Of a DNA stretch of 64,000 bases, positions 43,851-56,560 are shown piece after piece; within the stretch, counting starts at the first letter, position 1, and each line of letters starts with the position of its first letter. The notes under the pieces are model-generated. The model was not told the origin of the DNA, made no database searches, and saw only the letters and a program-made list of their open reading frames with translations. A program made the translations under genes and the position numbers. The stretch is from Siphonodentalium dalli (lineage: Eukaryota; Mollusca; Scaphopoda; Gadilida; Siphonodentaliidae). The stretch is taken from contig CP136064.1 in assembly GCA_032622095.1 (NCBI GenBank), positions 125,227,605 through 125,291,604 on the forward strand, in the 5' to 3' direction.

Positions 43851-46509
43851 ACATAGCATCTAACTGAAAGGAGCCTGGATGGAACTCTTCACTTTAATCC
43901 TATTGTGTTGTATGTTCTTTCTTTGAGTGTCTAATTGAACCTACTAATTGCTTTTTGCTGTCATGTTTCAGGAATTTAGATAGTTATAGTAGTAGTAGTA
44001 GTATAGTATATGTACATGAATGTCAGACAAATTATAGTAAACATTTGTATAACGTTATCCACTCTAAAGAGACTTAATTTACAGTTGGTGTATACAAGTA
44101 ATAAATATTAATTAATCTCATTTACTCTTTTCAACTAACTTTCGACACCAAAGTCGCTCATATTTGCTGTATAAGGAAGACACTAAAAGGAGTGTTCTTT
44201 ATTGATACATGTGTAACGTGCATATTGCCAATGAGTTTTTTTTTAAATAAAAGATATATATATACTCTGTCCTCTGGAACATGACAAAGAATGCAAGAAC
44301 TTACTAGATTAACTTTGTTTTTAAACAAAATACTACCGTGTATGTCATTCTAACTAATTACAGTATACCCCACTGTGACTTGTTGTTGAATTTGGATTTA
44401 GTTTAAACTATTATCATATTATTGGCACCAATATTGTATTAATCAGAAGGCAATCACATCATCTGGGAGTTTACATGTCTTCTTTGATAACACTTTCTGT
44501 TAGACATACACCTTCACGTTTAAATTGACAAGATTTACTTTCTTCAGAATTGAAGGAATGTATATTTAAAATGTTTGCCCTGGAGAAAGAAATACGCATC
44601 AGTTTCCTTGAGTGATTTCCTTTGTGACCACAGGTTCAAGAATCACTATACAGTGTACACATTGATGCCACCACACCAAAAGTGTCCATTACACAGGTTA
44701 GAAAAGAAGTATTTTCTGCTATCTTAAATTTCCCAACACTTCATTCTGGTATTATAAGGGAGCTGAAATTGCAAACTATTAAAAAAGCATTGGGTCATTG
44801 GTGACGATATTGTCTTGGTAGGTGATGTACATTCCATCATGAGGGCTCATATGGTCATACAGGACATATTGGGTTTGACCTGTGTGTCACCATAGCCATG
44901 ATACAACAATTCCATTTAATCACTTCTTGCGAATGTGAATTTTACACCTGTTCAAGGAAGTTGTCTGACGCCATTTGCAAATTTATTCAGAAACCAGTAC
45001 TTGTCAGATCACAGATTGAACTTCTGATACTTCATATAGTTCTTGAGAAAAGCAGGATGTAGATTCGAAATATCCTTTAAAAAATAGAATATAAAACAGT
45101 TTAAGTATTAAAGTATACATATACCATGCAGACATGAATTTAACAAGTCGGTTTGGACAGTTAATCAATTGATCAAGTGCATGCTGCATTGTAAGTACTA
45201 AAGCTTCTTTTCAGAGAGTTTGAACAGTTAAATAAAAGGAACAGCTAAAAGTCCTTCAGGTCATTTAAATTTTAGATGAAGCGCCATCTGGCATTGCAAA
45301 TGCTGTCAACCATTCAATTCACCAGAATATAGACCATACTTTCTCAACTGGATCATCACCGCGAAATCAATTTTACCATCGCCATGTGCCAGCTTTCTAT
45401 CATTAGACAAGCTAATAATGCAAGTATCTGTCTCAACATCGAATTTGATCAGTTTCAGTTATGTCTACAAAATTTCTTGTCGCGTTGAATGACACCATTC
45501 AGAAAACTTTGTTTATAAATTAATTATGTCACTGTGCACATACTCAGATAGAATGATTCGTTCAAACTTGTATTTCAAACTTAGTTGCCAGAGTGAGTCA
45601 TGACGTTATGAAGTTTGACCCGAGGAGAGACTCAGTCAGTGAGTGAGACAGGACAGGAGCCAGTCTGCCCTCGCCTGGAATTGCTGAATATCTTACATTG
45701 GCGGACAAACGAGGCCGAATATTTTATCCCCGATGCTGACCATGTGCTCACCTTGTATATCATAACGCAGGCAAGTTTGTCTCGTCCAGCTCGCGTGTGG
45801 TAATCGGTAATTCGTTCAAATAATAATCCGAGGTGGAGATGTTTAGTTGAATATAATTACTTGCCTAACAACCACCTGGGACATAGGGCATGTCAAAGGT
45901 CATTCTATTTTTTATAAATAAAAAAATAACTTGAACGGTATTGCAGCCAGCTCTCTCAGTGTCATTATGTGTATGCTATTCACAGAGCCCACTGGTGGAT
46001 CTGCGGCCCCGCCTACGTGTACTTATAAGTTGCCGTTCAATGAAAATCAGTTTCACGTTTATCTGGAAAAGCAACAAGTTGGGGAGCAAGGATGTGTTAA
46101 TAACTGAAATATCTGGACATAAGTTTAAAACAATGTATGATACTTCGGGAAGAACGTGGATTTAATGCATGTCAAAATAGCAATAATAAAATTAAAACCG
46201 TAAAGTTGGATTTAGGGACAATATATCATTGCAATCAAATTACTCTCCTGTTGCATCAAAACCATATAGTTGATTAATTGTGTGCGTAATCTTGGTAATG
46301 TTCTTTATATATCTATACAGCCATCCTTTTCAAGATAATTCTTAGTACTGATTTTAAATTCTGCTTCCATTGGACCCGTGCACCTGTTTGTAATGATGCC
46401 TTACAAGCAGCATTGTGCCCTATTGGAATCAGTTACACTCCGTGACATGCATATTTTAACAACATTGGGGAATATTTCATATGAATCACCAAGAACATCT
46501 GCCGCTTAA
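43851..46509. other. Unannotated stretch with a TAG microsatellite
   Basis: A (TAG)n run lies at about 43,985-44,003. No recognised domain or RNA gene in the rest. Short frames near 44,800 and 45,615 show no family motif. Confidence 0.5.
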
Positions 46510-47006
46510 AGGTACGGTTGGCCTTGGCGGTGGGTATCCTGTGAAAATATGTCCACCCGTCAAAAACCGCCACAAACAGAAAGAACATCAAAATGTAGAC
46601 AATGTAGACATACTTTGTCCGTATACAAATAAGAAATATCGCATACAAAGTATGTTATTGTCAAATGTTTGACCATTGTTATGTAAACAAAAGCTTACAA
46701 AGTTACTTTTCTGGTGTTTGTTTATATTGTGAAAGTAAACATAAAGAGCGTTCTTTGTTCCTGAAATGGAACTAATACAGAGCGTTTATGCCATTTGTGT
46801 GTGATTAGCCAGTAGCATTGTGCTGTCTTCTGTAACACAATCAGGCTCTTGCTTAGGTAAAATATAGTAGGTCTTTATGATAACATGCTGTGTTTACGTG
46901 ATGGTCATGGTATATATGAACGAAACTGTATGCGTTTTAATGTGTTTCTGTTTACGGTGATTAGAACAAATATGAATATTTTTGACAACTAAGGCCTCAC
47001 GTGCCT
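46510..47006 (-). mobile_element. TTAA-flanked MITE, copy 2
   Basis: 497-bp inverted copy of 17,990-18,483 with high identity by eye. It is flanked by TTAA at 46,506-46,509 and 47,007-47,010. Ends AGGTACGGTTGGCC and (reverse) AGGCACGTGAGGCC. The two independent insertions, both with TTAA on each side, define the element ends. Confidence 0.9.
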
Positions 47007-48289
47007 TTAAAAGCTGCGTGAAACGGCGCCTTAGATCAAGACACTTACTTGAAACTACAAACTCAAAACGTTCTGCAACCAATCAAACATCTTCTACATT
47101 TGTTCAAGGAAAAGGGTCAAACCTTTCGATCAAAATCGGTATTCACCACTGACAAGTGAACATATGGACTGGTCACCAAATGTTTACAAAAAAAGCTATG
47201 CTCTGCACATAACTGATGATGTTTTATTATTAGTGCAGCGACCAAACGCCAAAAGTGGTCGGATAGCCCTACCAACGGTAGAACAAGTTGAAACCCAATC
47301 TTTTTGAAGGAGAAATATATACTGTTCACGAAAATGTAACGGAAAGGGTGGTGGCTATCGACGATGAAGTATACCCACCAGTGACTTTTTCCAGAAATTA
47401 ACGATTTTGGTAAGCGAGCACTGCGGCTATATCCTATCTTATCTGCCAACATTGTTGGTGTTAAAATTACTACATCATATACTATATCTACTTGATATAC
47501 AAAGAGTGTTGGTTAATTTGGATTATCCTGCCATTTGGAGCCGAAACATTTATTTTATGCTGAAACATCGATCTTTTTCACAAAAATATATTTATTCAAA
47601 CATCATTCACACGGATAATGCAATAATGCCGAAATGGTTAATCCATATGGTGTAGCAGTTATCTGACAAGCATATGTAGAAAGAAGTTAACAAACATTTT
47701 GATCGATTTGCGAGATACTTGATTTTAGCTACCCCTCCCTCAAACACGTTTTTTTCCCCCGAAAAATTAAATACTGTTGATAACGACTTAGCAACATTTT
47801 CTAATTGCTCTTAGTGTGACCCAATATGAATCTTGTACTGAAAGATTTGTCCATATATATACAATATACGCATAGTGTTTCTGAACAAATTTAATCCACA
47901 AGTGGGATTGGCGATTTTCACCACGAGCTTCAGTGTGTTGTTTTGTTTTGTTGGACCCCATTATAAACCCATTTAAACTCTTGAATATACCATGCACTGA
48001 AGATGTACGCTCTTACTATTAACAACTTACAGTGTGAACCGGCTGGCATACCACGAAACGAAAGGATATGCTCTCAATATTAACTGAGGGTGTGGACAAA
48101 TGGTAGTTATATCAGGAAATACACATATGTAATGGATGGTTTGTTGCCCGAATGTCTGTGACACTTTACAAAAAGTGTCTATCAAACGAGAAAGGCGAAT
48201 TCTCAGTTTTGGGTGCCCTTATCCCATTTGAACTCTTGAACATACCATGACTGAAGGTATATGCTCTTAATATTAACTGAGTGTGGAAA
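47007..48289. other. Unannotated stretch
   Basis: Possibly decayed 5' part of the LINE that follows, but I cannot read a convincing domain here. A short repeat (ATACCATG-CTGAAG-TATGCTCTTA-TATTAACTGAG) recurs near 47,990, 48,050 and 48,240. Confidence 0.45.
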
Positions 48290-49370
48290 ACCTTTGATAC
48301 TGTTTGGATAGGCGGACTTATGTACAAACTGTATGGGGCCCAGTTGGAGTTGCTTTAAAATGTGTGCAACAATTTCTATCTGATGTCTGTTGTAATGTAA
48401 GATATAACGATGCTACATCTAGATTAATCACACTTGAACAAGGACCAAGGCGGGGGAGGGGGTCAGCTCTCCAAAATTGTACATGGTCTAAATTGACGAA
48501 CTGATACATTCAAGTGGAATCAACTAACCGCAACTGCCCAACCCACGCAGATGACATGCTACTTCTATCAAAAACTAAACGTGGGTTGAACTCACTATTA
48601 ATATATGTGTTAGCTGTAGCTATACATGGCGGTACAAGTATAACTCGTCTAAATATGTAGCAACGGTGCTTACTGACACTGAGACAAAGAAGCAAGCGAA
48701 TAAGTATACACGATTTGGTCAAGGGGTCTGAACCTCTTAATGAAGTGGGCAGTATACTTCACCAGGGAATCCCAGTTGATAAATATAAACAATTAAATAA
48801 TTGTATTTAACATGTGTGTGATAAAATGAGAAGCACTTTTCCTATGCTGCATAAATCTAGTTTATATGTTAGAGGTCAAACTTCCCCGAATTCCTCGCTA
48901 ATATGTTAATCAGTCGTCTTGCCAAGGCGATTATGGAATCTAACCAAAATGAAATTCTGAAACTATAGAGAAATTTCGAAATTGTCGAATGTAACAATCA
49001 CAAAATTGTTAAACAAGTTTTCCTGCACAAAATGTACGAATACACACTTGTGTCTACCACTAGTCCATCGTGTTCCCACGACTATTTGTGTGATATAATA
49101 CAAACACTTAAACCATATCATTTATCGCACTACCTTTTCCCATTTGCCTCAGAGTCTTGTGTTCCGGATGAAGACTCATGGAAACAAATTTTTAACATAG
49201 GAATGGAAAGATCATACGATGATGCGTGGCAATCAAAGCACAAAGTATCTCACTCTTCAATAGATTACACACAGACTTATGTATGTCTTATGTTGCGCCT
49301 ATGTAAAACACATCGAGAAGAAAAGACAATTTGTCTGTCGATTAGCGAATTGAGTGCGATCAAGTGATTG
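48290..49370 (+). pseudogene. LINE reverse transcriptase remnant, C-terminal half
   Basis: 'KTFDTVWIGGLMYKLYG' at about 48,290 is the AFDTVW RT block. 'THADDMLLLSKTKRGLNSLL' at about 48,540 is the catalytic ADD block in another frame. 'GIPVDKYKQLNN' and a 'KMRSTFPMLHKSSLYVRG' stretch follow. From 49,032 an open frame to a stop at about 49,365 carries the post-RT region ('LSHYLFPFASESCVPDEDSW', 'WKQIFNIGMERSYDDAWQ'). Several frameshifts; no endonuclease seen upstream. Confidence 0.75.
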
Positions 49371-49694
49371 AAGATGATGACAGTCAAACTAACATTTTCA
49401 ATAGTTTTGTCAAAATGTGGCAGGATTATTATCGGTATGCTGGTAGAATCGGTGTTACTTAATATAGTGCACTTTTGACATTCTCGTTATTCATACCATA
49501 TATATCTACCAGTACCCTTCATTTTTACTGTATAGATACTATACTATTGCAATCGAAATAATTGTGTATCTCACTATAGTTCACTTTTTATGTTGAACCT
49601 TATCGTCATGTCCATCTATATATTTGAAAGGGAAGCCTGTTTATGAATGTCTCCAATTCTGACAACTAGATGAATTAATAATTATATAGAAAAC

Positions 49695-50015
49695 GCACAC
49701 CCCATCCTTGACCTCGCTCATATACGCTCATATAGGCTCGACATCGACGATCCGACTCAAAGTTGGTATGTAGGACTACTTTGATCCCGGAAACAACATG
49801 GGCGGGTATAATTGCACATGCGATCGTGTCCTTGACCTTGCCTCACAGGCTCATATAGACATGTTTCTGGACCCCGACATATCCGACTCAAATTTGGTAT
49901 GTAGGCCTACTTTGATCCCCGGGAATAATATGGGCGGGTCCAATTTCACGTGCGACCGTGTCCTTGACCTAACTCATGTGCGCCCATATAGGCATGTTTC
50001 TGGACCGATCGAACA
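49695..50015 (+). repeat. About 132-bp tandem repeat, 2.5 units
   Basis: Shared blocks AACATGGGCGGGT (49,793; AATATGGGCGGGT at 49,926), GTCCTTGACCT, GGCATGTTTCTGGACC and GGTATGTAGG-CTACTTTGATCC. Moderate divergence. Confidence 0.75.
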
Positions 50016-50784
50016 ATAGTTTTTTTGTCTTTCTCCAATTACTTTTCAACGTTGTTCTCTAAATATCCCGGACGAAGTCGAGCACATCAGCTTTATTACA
50101 TGTATAACCGTTTGTATTGTGTTCTTTATATACTACTTTGTTCATACATATAATATTCAGTAATGGAGTCTTATTTTAAAAGATATATACGAAGTAAGCG
50201 TGTACGCCAGTGCTATCGCTCATCGCATATCGTCACTTCACGTTATAAGCAACCTAATATCATAGGGATATGTTCATATCCCAATGACTGCACTTCAGGA
50301 CTCTTGTCAATGGTTTATCAAGCCATCGAGAAAGAACATATGTACTTCCACGCACAACAGTTGAGCTAACATATCAGCTACAAATCTTCATTCATAGAAA
50401 CCGCATAGTTAGGTAGTTAACATATCGCTTAAGACATGTCACCGTCAACACCTAGACCACCAAAGGGTGCTATTGATGAAATCCGACACGGGTTTGTGAA
50501 TATAAGAGCAACACTGAGACGTACGCCAGACCTCAGGGCGACATGGGAGTCAAATGTCGCGTCATACCCGAGCAACCACTTAAAAGACTAATGTTGCGAA
50601 GTGCACTTTAATTCCACCGCTATTAAATGCGTTACTGCCAGTGTGGATATATAGAAATGTTTCAAGCTTAACGACTAATATAACAGGTGAAACAGGTGAA
50701 TTTTCTGGCGATTTGACTGTGGAAATATAATTACGAATATACTGCTTGTCTCAGTTGTTTGTCTCATGGTAATGCAAACATATA
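50016..50784. other. Unannotated stretch
   Basis: No recognised gene or repeat. A 68-codon frame at 50,163-50,369 shows no motif. Confidence 0.45.
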
Positions 50785-52566
50785 GGCCGGATTCGTCATC
50801 TCAGGTTTAAACCTGGTCTACGTAAACCTCTAGGTTTAAACCGCCGTGAGTCAGCAAAATCCGTGGTTTAAACCCGAGACTGCAGGCCTAAGTGACGCAT
50901 TCGTCATATCTGGTTTAAACCTGGTCCAGCCAGACCAGTGGTTTAGCAGTAGTGTCTCTATATCGTCGAGATAATTAAACTTACTTTCCTAATGCGGACC
51001 GCCTCGTTTTATTTATAAGCGAGAAGCAGTCACACATATAAAGCGTATGGGGATAAGTTTTTGTCAATTTCAATATTGTTTTTGCGTTTTATAAGCTTAA
51101 ACCGGCAACTAAACCATCTAATTCGGCGGTCCAGCTAAACCAGCTTTATCGAGGCTAAACTTGAGATGACGAATCCGTCTTTTCTTCATCGCGCTTTAGA
51201 ATTGTCAAACAATCAGTCAATAATCTCGAGTGAGGGCGTGTCTAAGTGGCGACTGCCGACTTGTTGTTATGTCACAGTTGATTCATTCGCACGAGAGCTT
51301 TGCTTAGATATGGACGTGTTCCTAAATATATGATTTTTACAACTAACTTGTGGTTTCTTTGTTTGGCTTGTGGCAATCACAAATACTGGTGTTTTCAACG
51401 AGTTTATTTGAAGGGTTCAACGTTTTAATTTTGACACCAAAACGATGCTACTGCATGATCAGATATGCTATACACATAGTTTGCAATCCTAAACTTATAT
51501 TGCCATATGAGTCAAATTTGATAACTCATTTTGATGTAGATCATGCCACAAAGCTCTACTCTGGCTACGCCCATAAATTCCCATAATATTCTACCAGTTC
51601 AAAACCTGGGAACCTTTGTGATTTTCTGCATGACGGGAAATTTATGACATTTAAACAAAATCAACGCATGTAATATATTTCTTTATTAAAAGCTGTCCAT
51701 ATGCATGGTTGCCCACTTCCAACAGTTCGGAGGCCGCTTAAGCAAATTACCTTTACTTGACTGGCGTCTTGATCCAGGATTGACTCGATTATGGAGACTT
51801 TATTCAGCGCCAGAGGGGCTTTGCGCACATTTTGATCATCTGAACATTTTAATTTAAAAACAAAATTAATTAAATTTAAAACAAACAAATGTTAATTTAA
51901 ATTTTGTTTCTTTTTAGATTCAACTCCCCACTCAATTTAACACAATTTAAAAAAAAAAAATTAATTATATTTTACTTATTTTGAAAATCAAATTTTTAAA
52001 ACCTAACGCCGTTATACCACACGAATCACCACACCTAAATTTTATTGAAATCGGTCCAGGGTTATTGGAGAACAGTTGCGAACAGACAAACAGACATACA
52101 GATAGACAGCTCCTATACCCTTTAATATATACAGATATACATGTAAATACACCAAATTGTGTCTTTGCGGGTGAAACATCTTGCAGAAATTTATCACAAA
52201 CAAAGTGATGAACAGAGCGTGAAACTCGTGTTGAGAGACATGCCCTTTGTTAAATTGATTTAAACACAGAATGAGATCGGATTAATAGTCAATGAGCGAT
52301 ACTTGTTTCGCAATGAATAAATCCATTGAACGTGCACGCGGTCACGATAATTTATGACTTGTCGATAACTATTATATCGGTCTATCTTTTGGTCCGATTG
52401 GTAAGAGGGTAGTTTGATTGCATAATCTATCACCGAATCGAGTTGTCAATTAGCTGGCAACTGAACGACAAAAACGCCCCCTTAGACCCGGTTTGGCTGG
52501 ACCGCCAATGTAGGTTTAAACCAGGTTTAAACTCGGAGGTTTAAACCGGAGATGACGAATCCGGCC
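50785..52566. mobile_element. GTTTAAAC-rich TIR/foldback element, copy 2
   Basis: Complete copy in the opposite orientation to copy 1, 1,782 bp. Both ends read GGCCGGATTCGTCATCTC inward from the edge. Palindromes GGTTTAAACC recur at 50,804, 50,832 and 50,912 and again at 52,513-52,546. It has no TTAA MITE, so it shows the empty site of the insertion in copy 1. Internal 51,165-51,180 carries another GATGACGAATCCG, suggesting the family grew by nesting of short related ends. Confidence 0.85.
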
Positions 52567-55500
52567 ATAAGGTTGCACCCGTCTTCTTTCACATCTACTG
52601 TACATGATACTATTTGCTCAAATTAACTGTTATGTTAAATTCTGGTAATACATTTACAAAAAAGAGCCCACGTTGGCATTATCGATAACAAGACTAACCG
52701 CAAATCACCAAAACAACTTTACTAGAAGTTGCTATTATGGGCATAATGTTATACCTTTTACTTCATACATGAGTCATGAACACCTTTGGTCCATATTCTT
52801 GTCCTTTGACACTAGCGTCTTCCAGACAAGATATATGCTGACAAATTATGATTTTATATATGGTCCGCAATGAGTTCTATAAAATACACACCGTACACAT
52901 GTCGTGTAGCGGTACATTCACTCCCTACCCGTCACCTTTATAGCTGAATTTACACTAAAACTCTTGTCCCAATTTCAAAATTTCGAGTTTGCTCATCCGT
53001 CTGTAGACATTGTTCAAAATAATTATGAAATCTTTCATGTTTAATTGAACAATGGCCATTACTCTTAATTATAATAAACCGTAGGCCACCAATATCCGAG
53101 ATTTCCACATATTTGTGTTCGTTACATATTGTCCTCAACTTAATGCCTCTTATGTAACGAAGTGGAAATAAGAGCAAAATAATAGGCCCTCCCTGTCAAT
53201 AGTAAACTACACCACTTGCCTTATAAAAGTGAGAGCACATGATATGTTAAAAACTGTGCGCAGATTTGGCATTTTCAGACAATCAGTCGCGAAAACAAAT
53301 ACGTATCAGGTAGGTGCACCCATAGCCGTGTATTTAAAAAACGTCTGAAATGTAACGTGAATTTAATCGATATAACCAGGGACCTCATTATCTCTTAATT
53401 CATTTTTGAAGAGATGTTTCTCTGTCATGTTGATTGCCACATTATTCTCCCCGCTGAAGCGAGAAATTATTGAGATATTTCGTTTTTGATGACCAGTACA
53501 TATCTCCTGTAACGGTCTCCTGCTGTTAAGAAGAAAATCATTACAGGAATGACCAGTTTTGTTACTGAAAATAAAACAGTACATTGAGATTGGACTATTT
53601 GAAATATAGGCACCAACATTTTAAGTGGAATTACGTGTAAACTGTTGGGTGTTTTAATAATTTAGATTTTTAGTGAAGAAGTTATTTTTCTTTTGAGACA
53701 CAAATTGCTGGGATCGTATATCATGTGAAATCTTGTTACGGGAAATACTTGAATTGTTACAGGATATTGCAGTATTACCCACACACGCAATTAGTTTTGA
53801 ATAAAATCGGCTTTTAGTCCCTTTGTCGAGTTCGTGCTCTTATTGTGTTATGAACGACCATATCTGATAATATACAATAACATTTTATATATGTGAGACG
53901 TATCAAATGGTGCTTTCGTTACACGAAATACATTGCGAGTAACACGATAGACGGGATGGATTATATTGTTGCAAGTAATAACTAGAAATCGTGTGTTATT
54001 TTTGTTCATCATTTGTTTACTGTGTCTTGATCTCTCATATTTAGATTGGCAGGGTAAAATTATTTGGAAATATCGAAGTTAACATGATATTGATACATTT
54101 CCATGCACGAATAAACGTTACACGAAATAAAACGATTAGTTATCACTACTTTAGTATTGTAGTGTACGGCAGAACAACCTTCCGCCTTTATACTAAATTA
54201 GTGACATTGGATATATTTGGATGTACTATGGTGGGCGAGTATAGATGAGACTGCTATAATTAGTTCCCTGTTTAATTGATGATTATAACGCGTGTTCGTT
54301 ACATTAAGTACACAATGTGCTACAAGACCAGAGTATGTTGTAAAGCTTATTTGGTGCGGCAATACAAAATTGCTCGCAAAACATAGCACTAATTGTTTGA
54401 TAAAAGTGTCGAATTATATGCGGCACAATATGTTATTGTTGGGAATTATAATGTGAACCACAGGTAGACGTGCTCATACACATGCACACACACCTGGATA
54501 GTGGTTACAGGAAAGAATGAGATGCTAAATTATGGAAAAGACAGTGTATAACGTGCGGGTGCATCTCAACCGTTTACTCGGGAGAATGGGTCAAGTGAAA
54601 TCCCAGTGGAGAGTGGCCATATAGGCCATATATATAACGGGTGGTTAAGACAGATGCCATTGGTAATGAATACACAGATGAGAAGCAGGTTTATGGTGTG
54701 GAGAAGTGTTGTGAATCTGGAGTAGAGAATAAAGAGGTAGATAAGACATTTATTGAAAGCAAAAGGAATCAGCAGGTTGAGGGTGTGGACGAGACGTGGT
54801 GTGAAACTTCTGTAGAGAGTAAACAGGCAGGTACGACAGATATAATTGAGAGAAAAAGGGAGAAGACGATTTGGGGTGTTTGCGAATGTGATTATTGACG
54901 AGGGCCATATAATCACGCATAATGTTTCGGGTGATATGAGTTGCTCATAAACTGAATAAAGCATATAGATTAGAAGAACACATTTATGTGCATGACCAAA
55001 ACGATATTCAGATAATTCACGATAATGTACGTCATAACGGAATTATGCCAATATGGAATGAATTACTGAGTAACGTTTGAATTTAAGAAAGACTGTCGGC
55101 CAAGTATATTTTCTCAGTTTCCCCATATATTTCATCGTTTCACATTCTGCTTACTATAGTTGGAAATGTCAGCGGTACATTATAGAGATACTGTAAAGGC
55201 CATGCGTGTAAAAGTTAGGAAAATATCCATAGTTGTGATTAGTTTAGTGTTTTCCGTTAAACATATTTCAAATTACCATTTGCACGCATTATGTTCTCGT
55301 TAGCCTGTTTTGTACCATAATATAGGATACGATAGGCGATCCAAATGCTTCCGTTTGTGCGCATCCGTATGTGAGAGTCGTGTTCCCTCTGTGTAGGTTC
55401 GATTAGACGTATACGCGCGTAAATCACATAGGCTCGTATCTCCCACATAGCGCTCATCACTGGTTGAAAATAATCTGTTCAGTTACAGGTTAAATGTTAT

Positions 55501-55627
55501 ACTGCTGACTTAAATCTTAACTTAATCTTAACGGTCTGATCGTGCACGTAGTCAAGTCGGCCAGGTGACTTTATTAACCAGATAAATTTATATTTAGCCA
55601 CATGCATGCAAGTGTCGTATAATTTAA
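52567..55627. other. Unannotated AT-rich stretch
   Basis: No recognised gene. 54,641-54,898 (85 codons, Glu/Lys rich, with two diverged about 90-bp units around GGTGTGGA and GTAGAGA-TAAA) is the only frame with visible internal structure; I cannot assign it. Confidence 0.5.
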
Positions 55628-56560
55628 CCGCAAATTATTCCTCCGAGTTAAACCTGGTTTAAACCTACATTGGCGGTCCAGCCAAACCGGGTCTAAGGGG
55701 GCGTTTTTGTCGTTCAGTTGCCAGCTGATTGACAACTCGATTGCGTGATATGAGTATGTAGTTAAACTACCCTCTTACCAATCGGACCAAAAGACAGGCT
55801 GATATAATGGTTATTGACACGTCATAAATTATCTCGAACGCGTGCACGCTCATTGGATTTATTCATTGAGAAACAAGTATGGACCATTAATCCGATCTCA
55901 TTCTGGCTTTAAATCAATCTGACAAAGGGCATGTCTCTCAACACGAGTTTCACGCGCTATTCATCAATTTGTTTGTGATAGATTTTCTGCAAGACGCTTT
56001 ACATGTATCTACATGTATATCTGTATACATTAAAGGGTATATGAGCTGTTTATCTGTATGTCCGTTTGTCTGTTCGCAACTGTTCTCGCATACCACTGGA
56101 CCGATTTCAACCAAAGTAGGTGTGGTGACTAGGATGGTATAACGGCGTTAGCTTTAAAAAGAAATTATTTAAAAATAAGAAAATTTGTATTTAATAAAAA
56201 AATGAAAAAGTTGTGTTGTTAAATTAAGTAAGGAGTTGAATCTAACAAGAAACAAAATTTTAAATTTAAACTAATATTTGTTTGTTTTAAATTTAGTTAA
56301 TTTCGTTTTAGTTAAAATGTTCAAATGATCAAAATGTGCGCAAATGGGTCGCAGGCCCCTATCGCAGGCCCCTGACGCTGAACAAAGGCTCCATAATCAG
56401 TCAATCCCGGACCAAGAGGTCAGTCAAGTAAAGGCAATTTGCTTATGAGTGAGTGTACACCAGAAGCGGCATCTGCACTGATGGAAGTGGGTACCATGCA
56501 GAGGGACAGCTTTTAATAACGAAATATATTACATGCGTTGCTTTTTTTCAAATTCCCATA
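55628..56560. mobile_element. GTTTAAAC-rich TIR/foldback element, copy 3, partial
   Basis: Same orientation as copy 1, starting inside the left end (CCTCCGAGTTAAACCTGG) and running to about 56,560, where similarity to 17,080 stops. It has the GGTCCAGCCAAACCGGGTC block, the GACAAAGGGCATGTCTCTCA block and the CGCAGGCCCCT stretch. The right half is missing. Confidence 0.8.

Noticed and set aside
54566-54964. Overlapping frames on both strands (132 and 85 codons)
   Set aside because: The region has a purine-biased internal repeat that keeps frames open. No protein family recognised.
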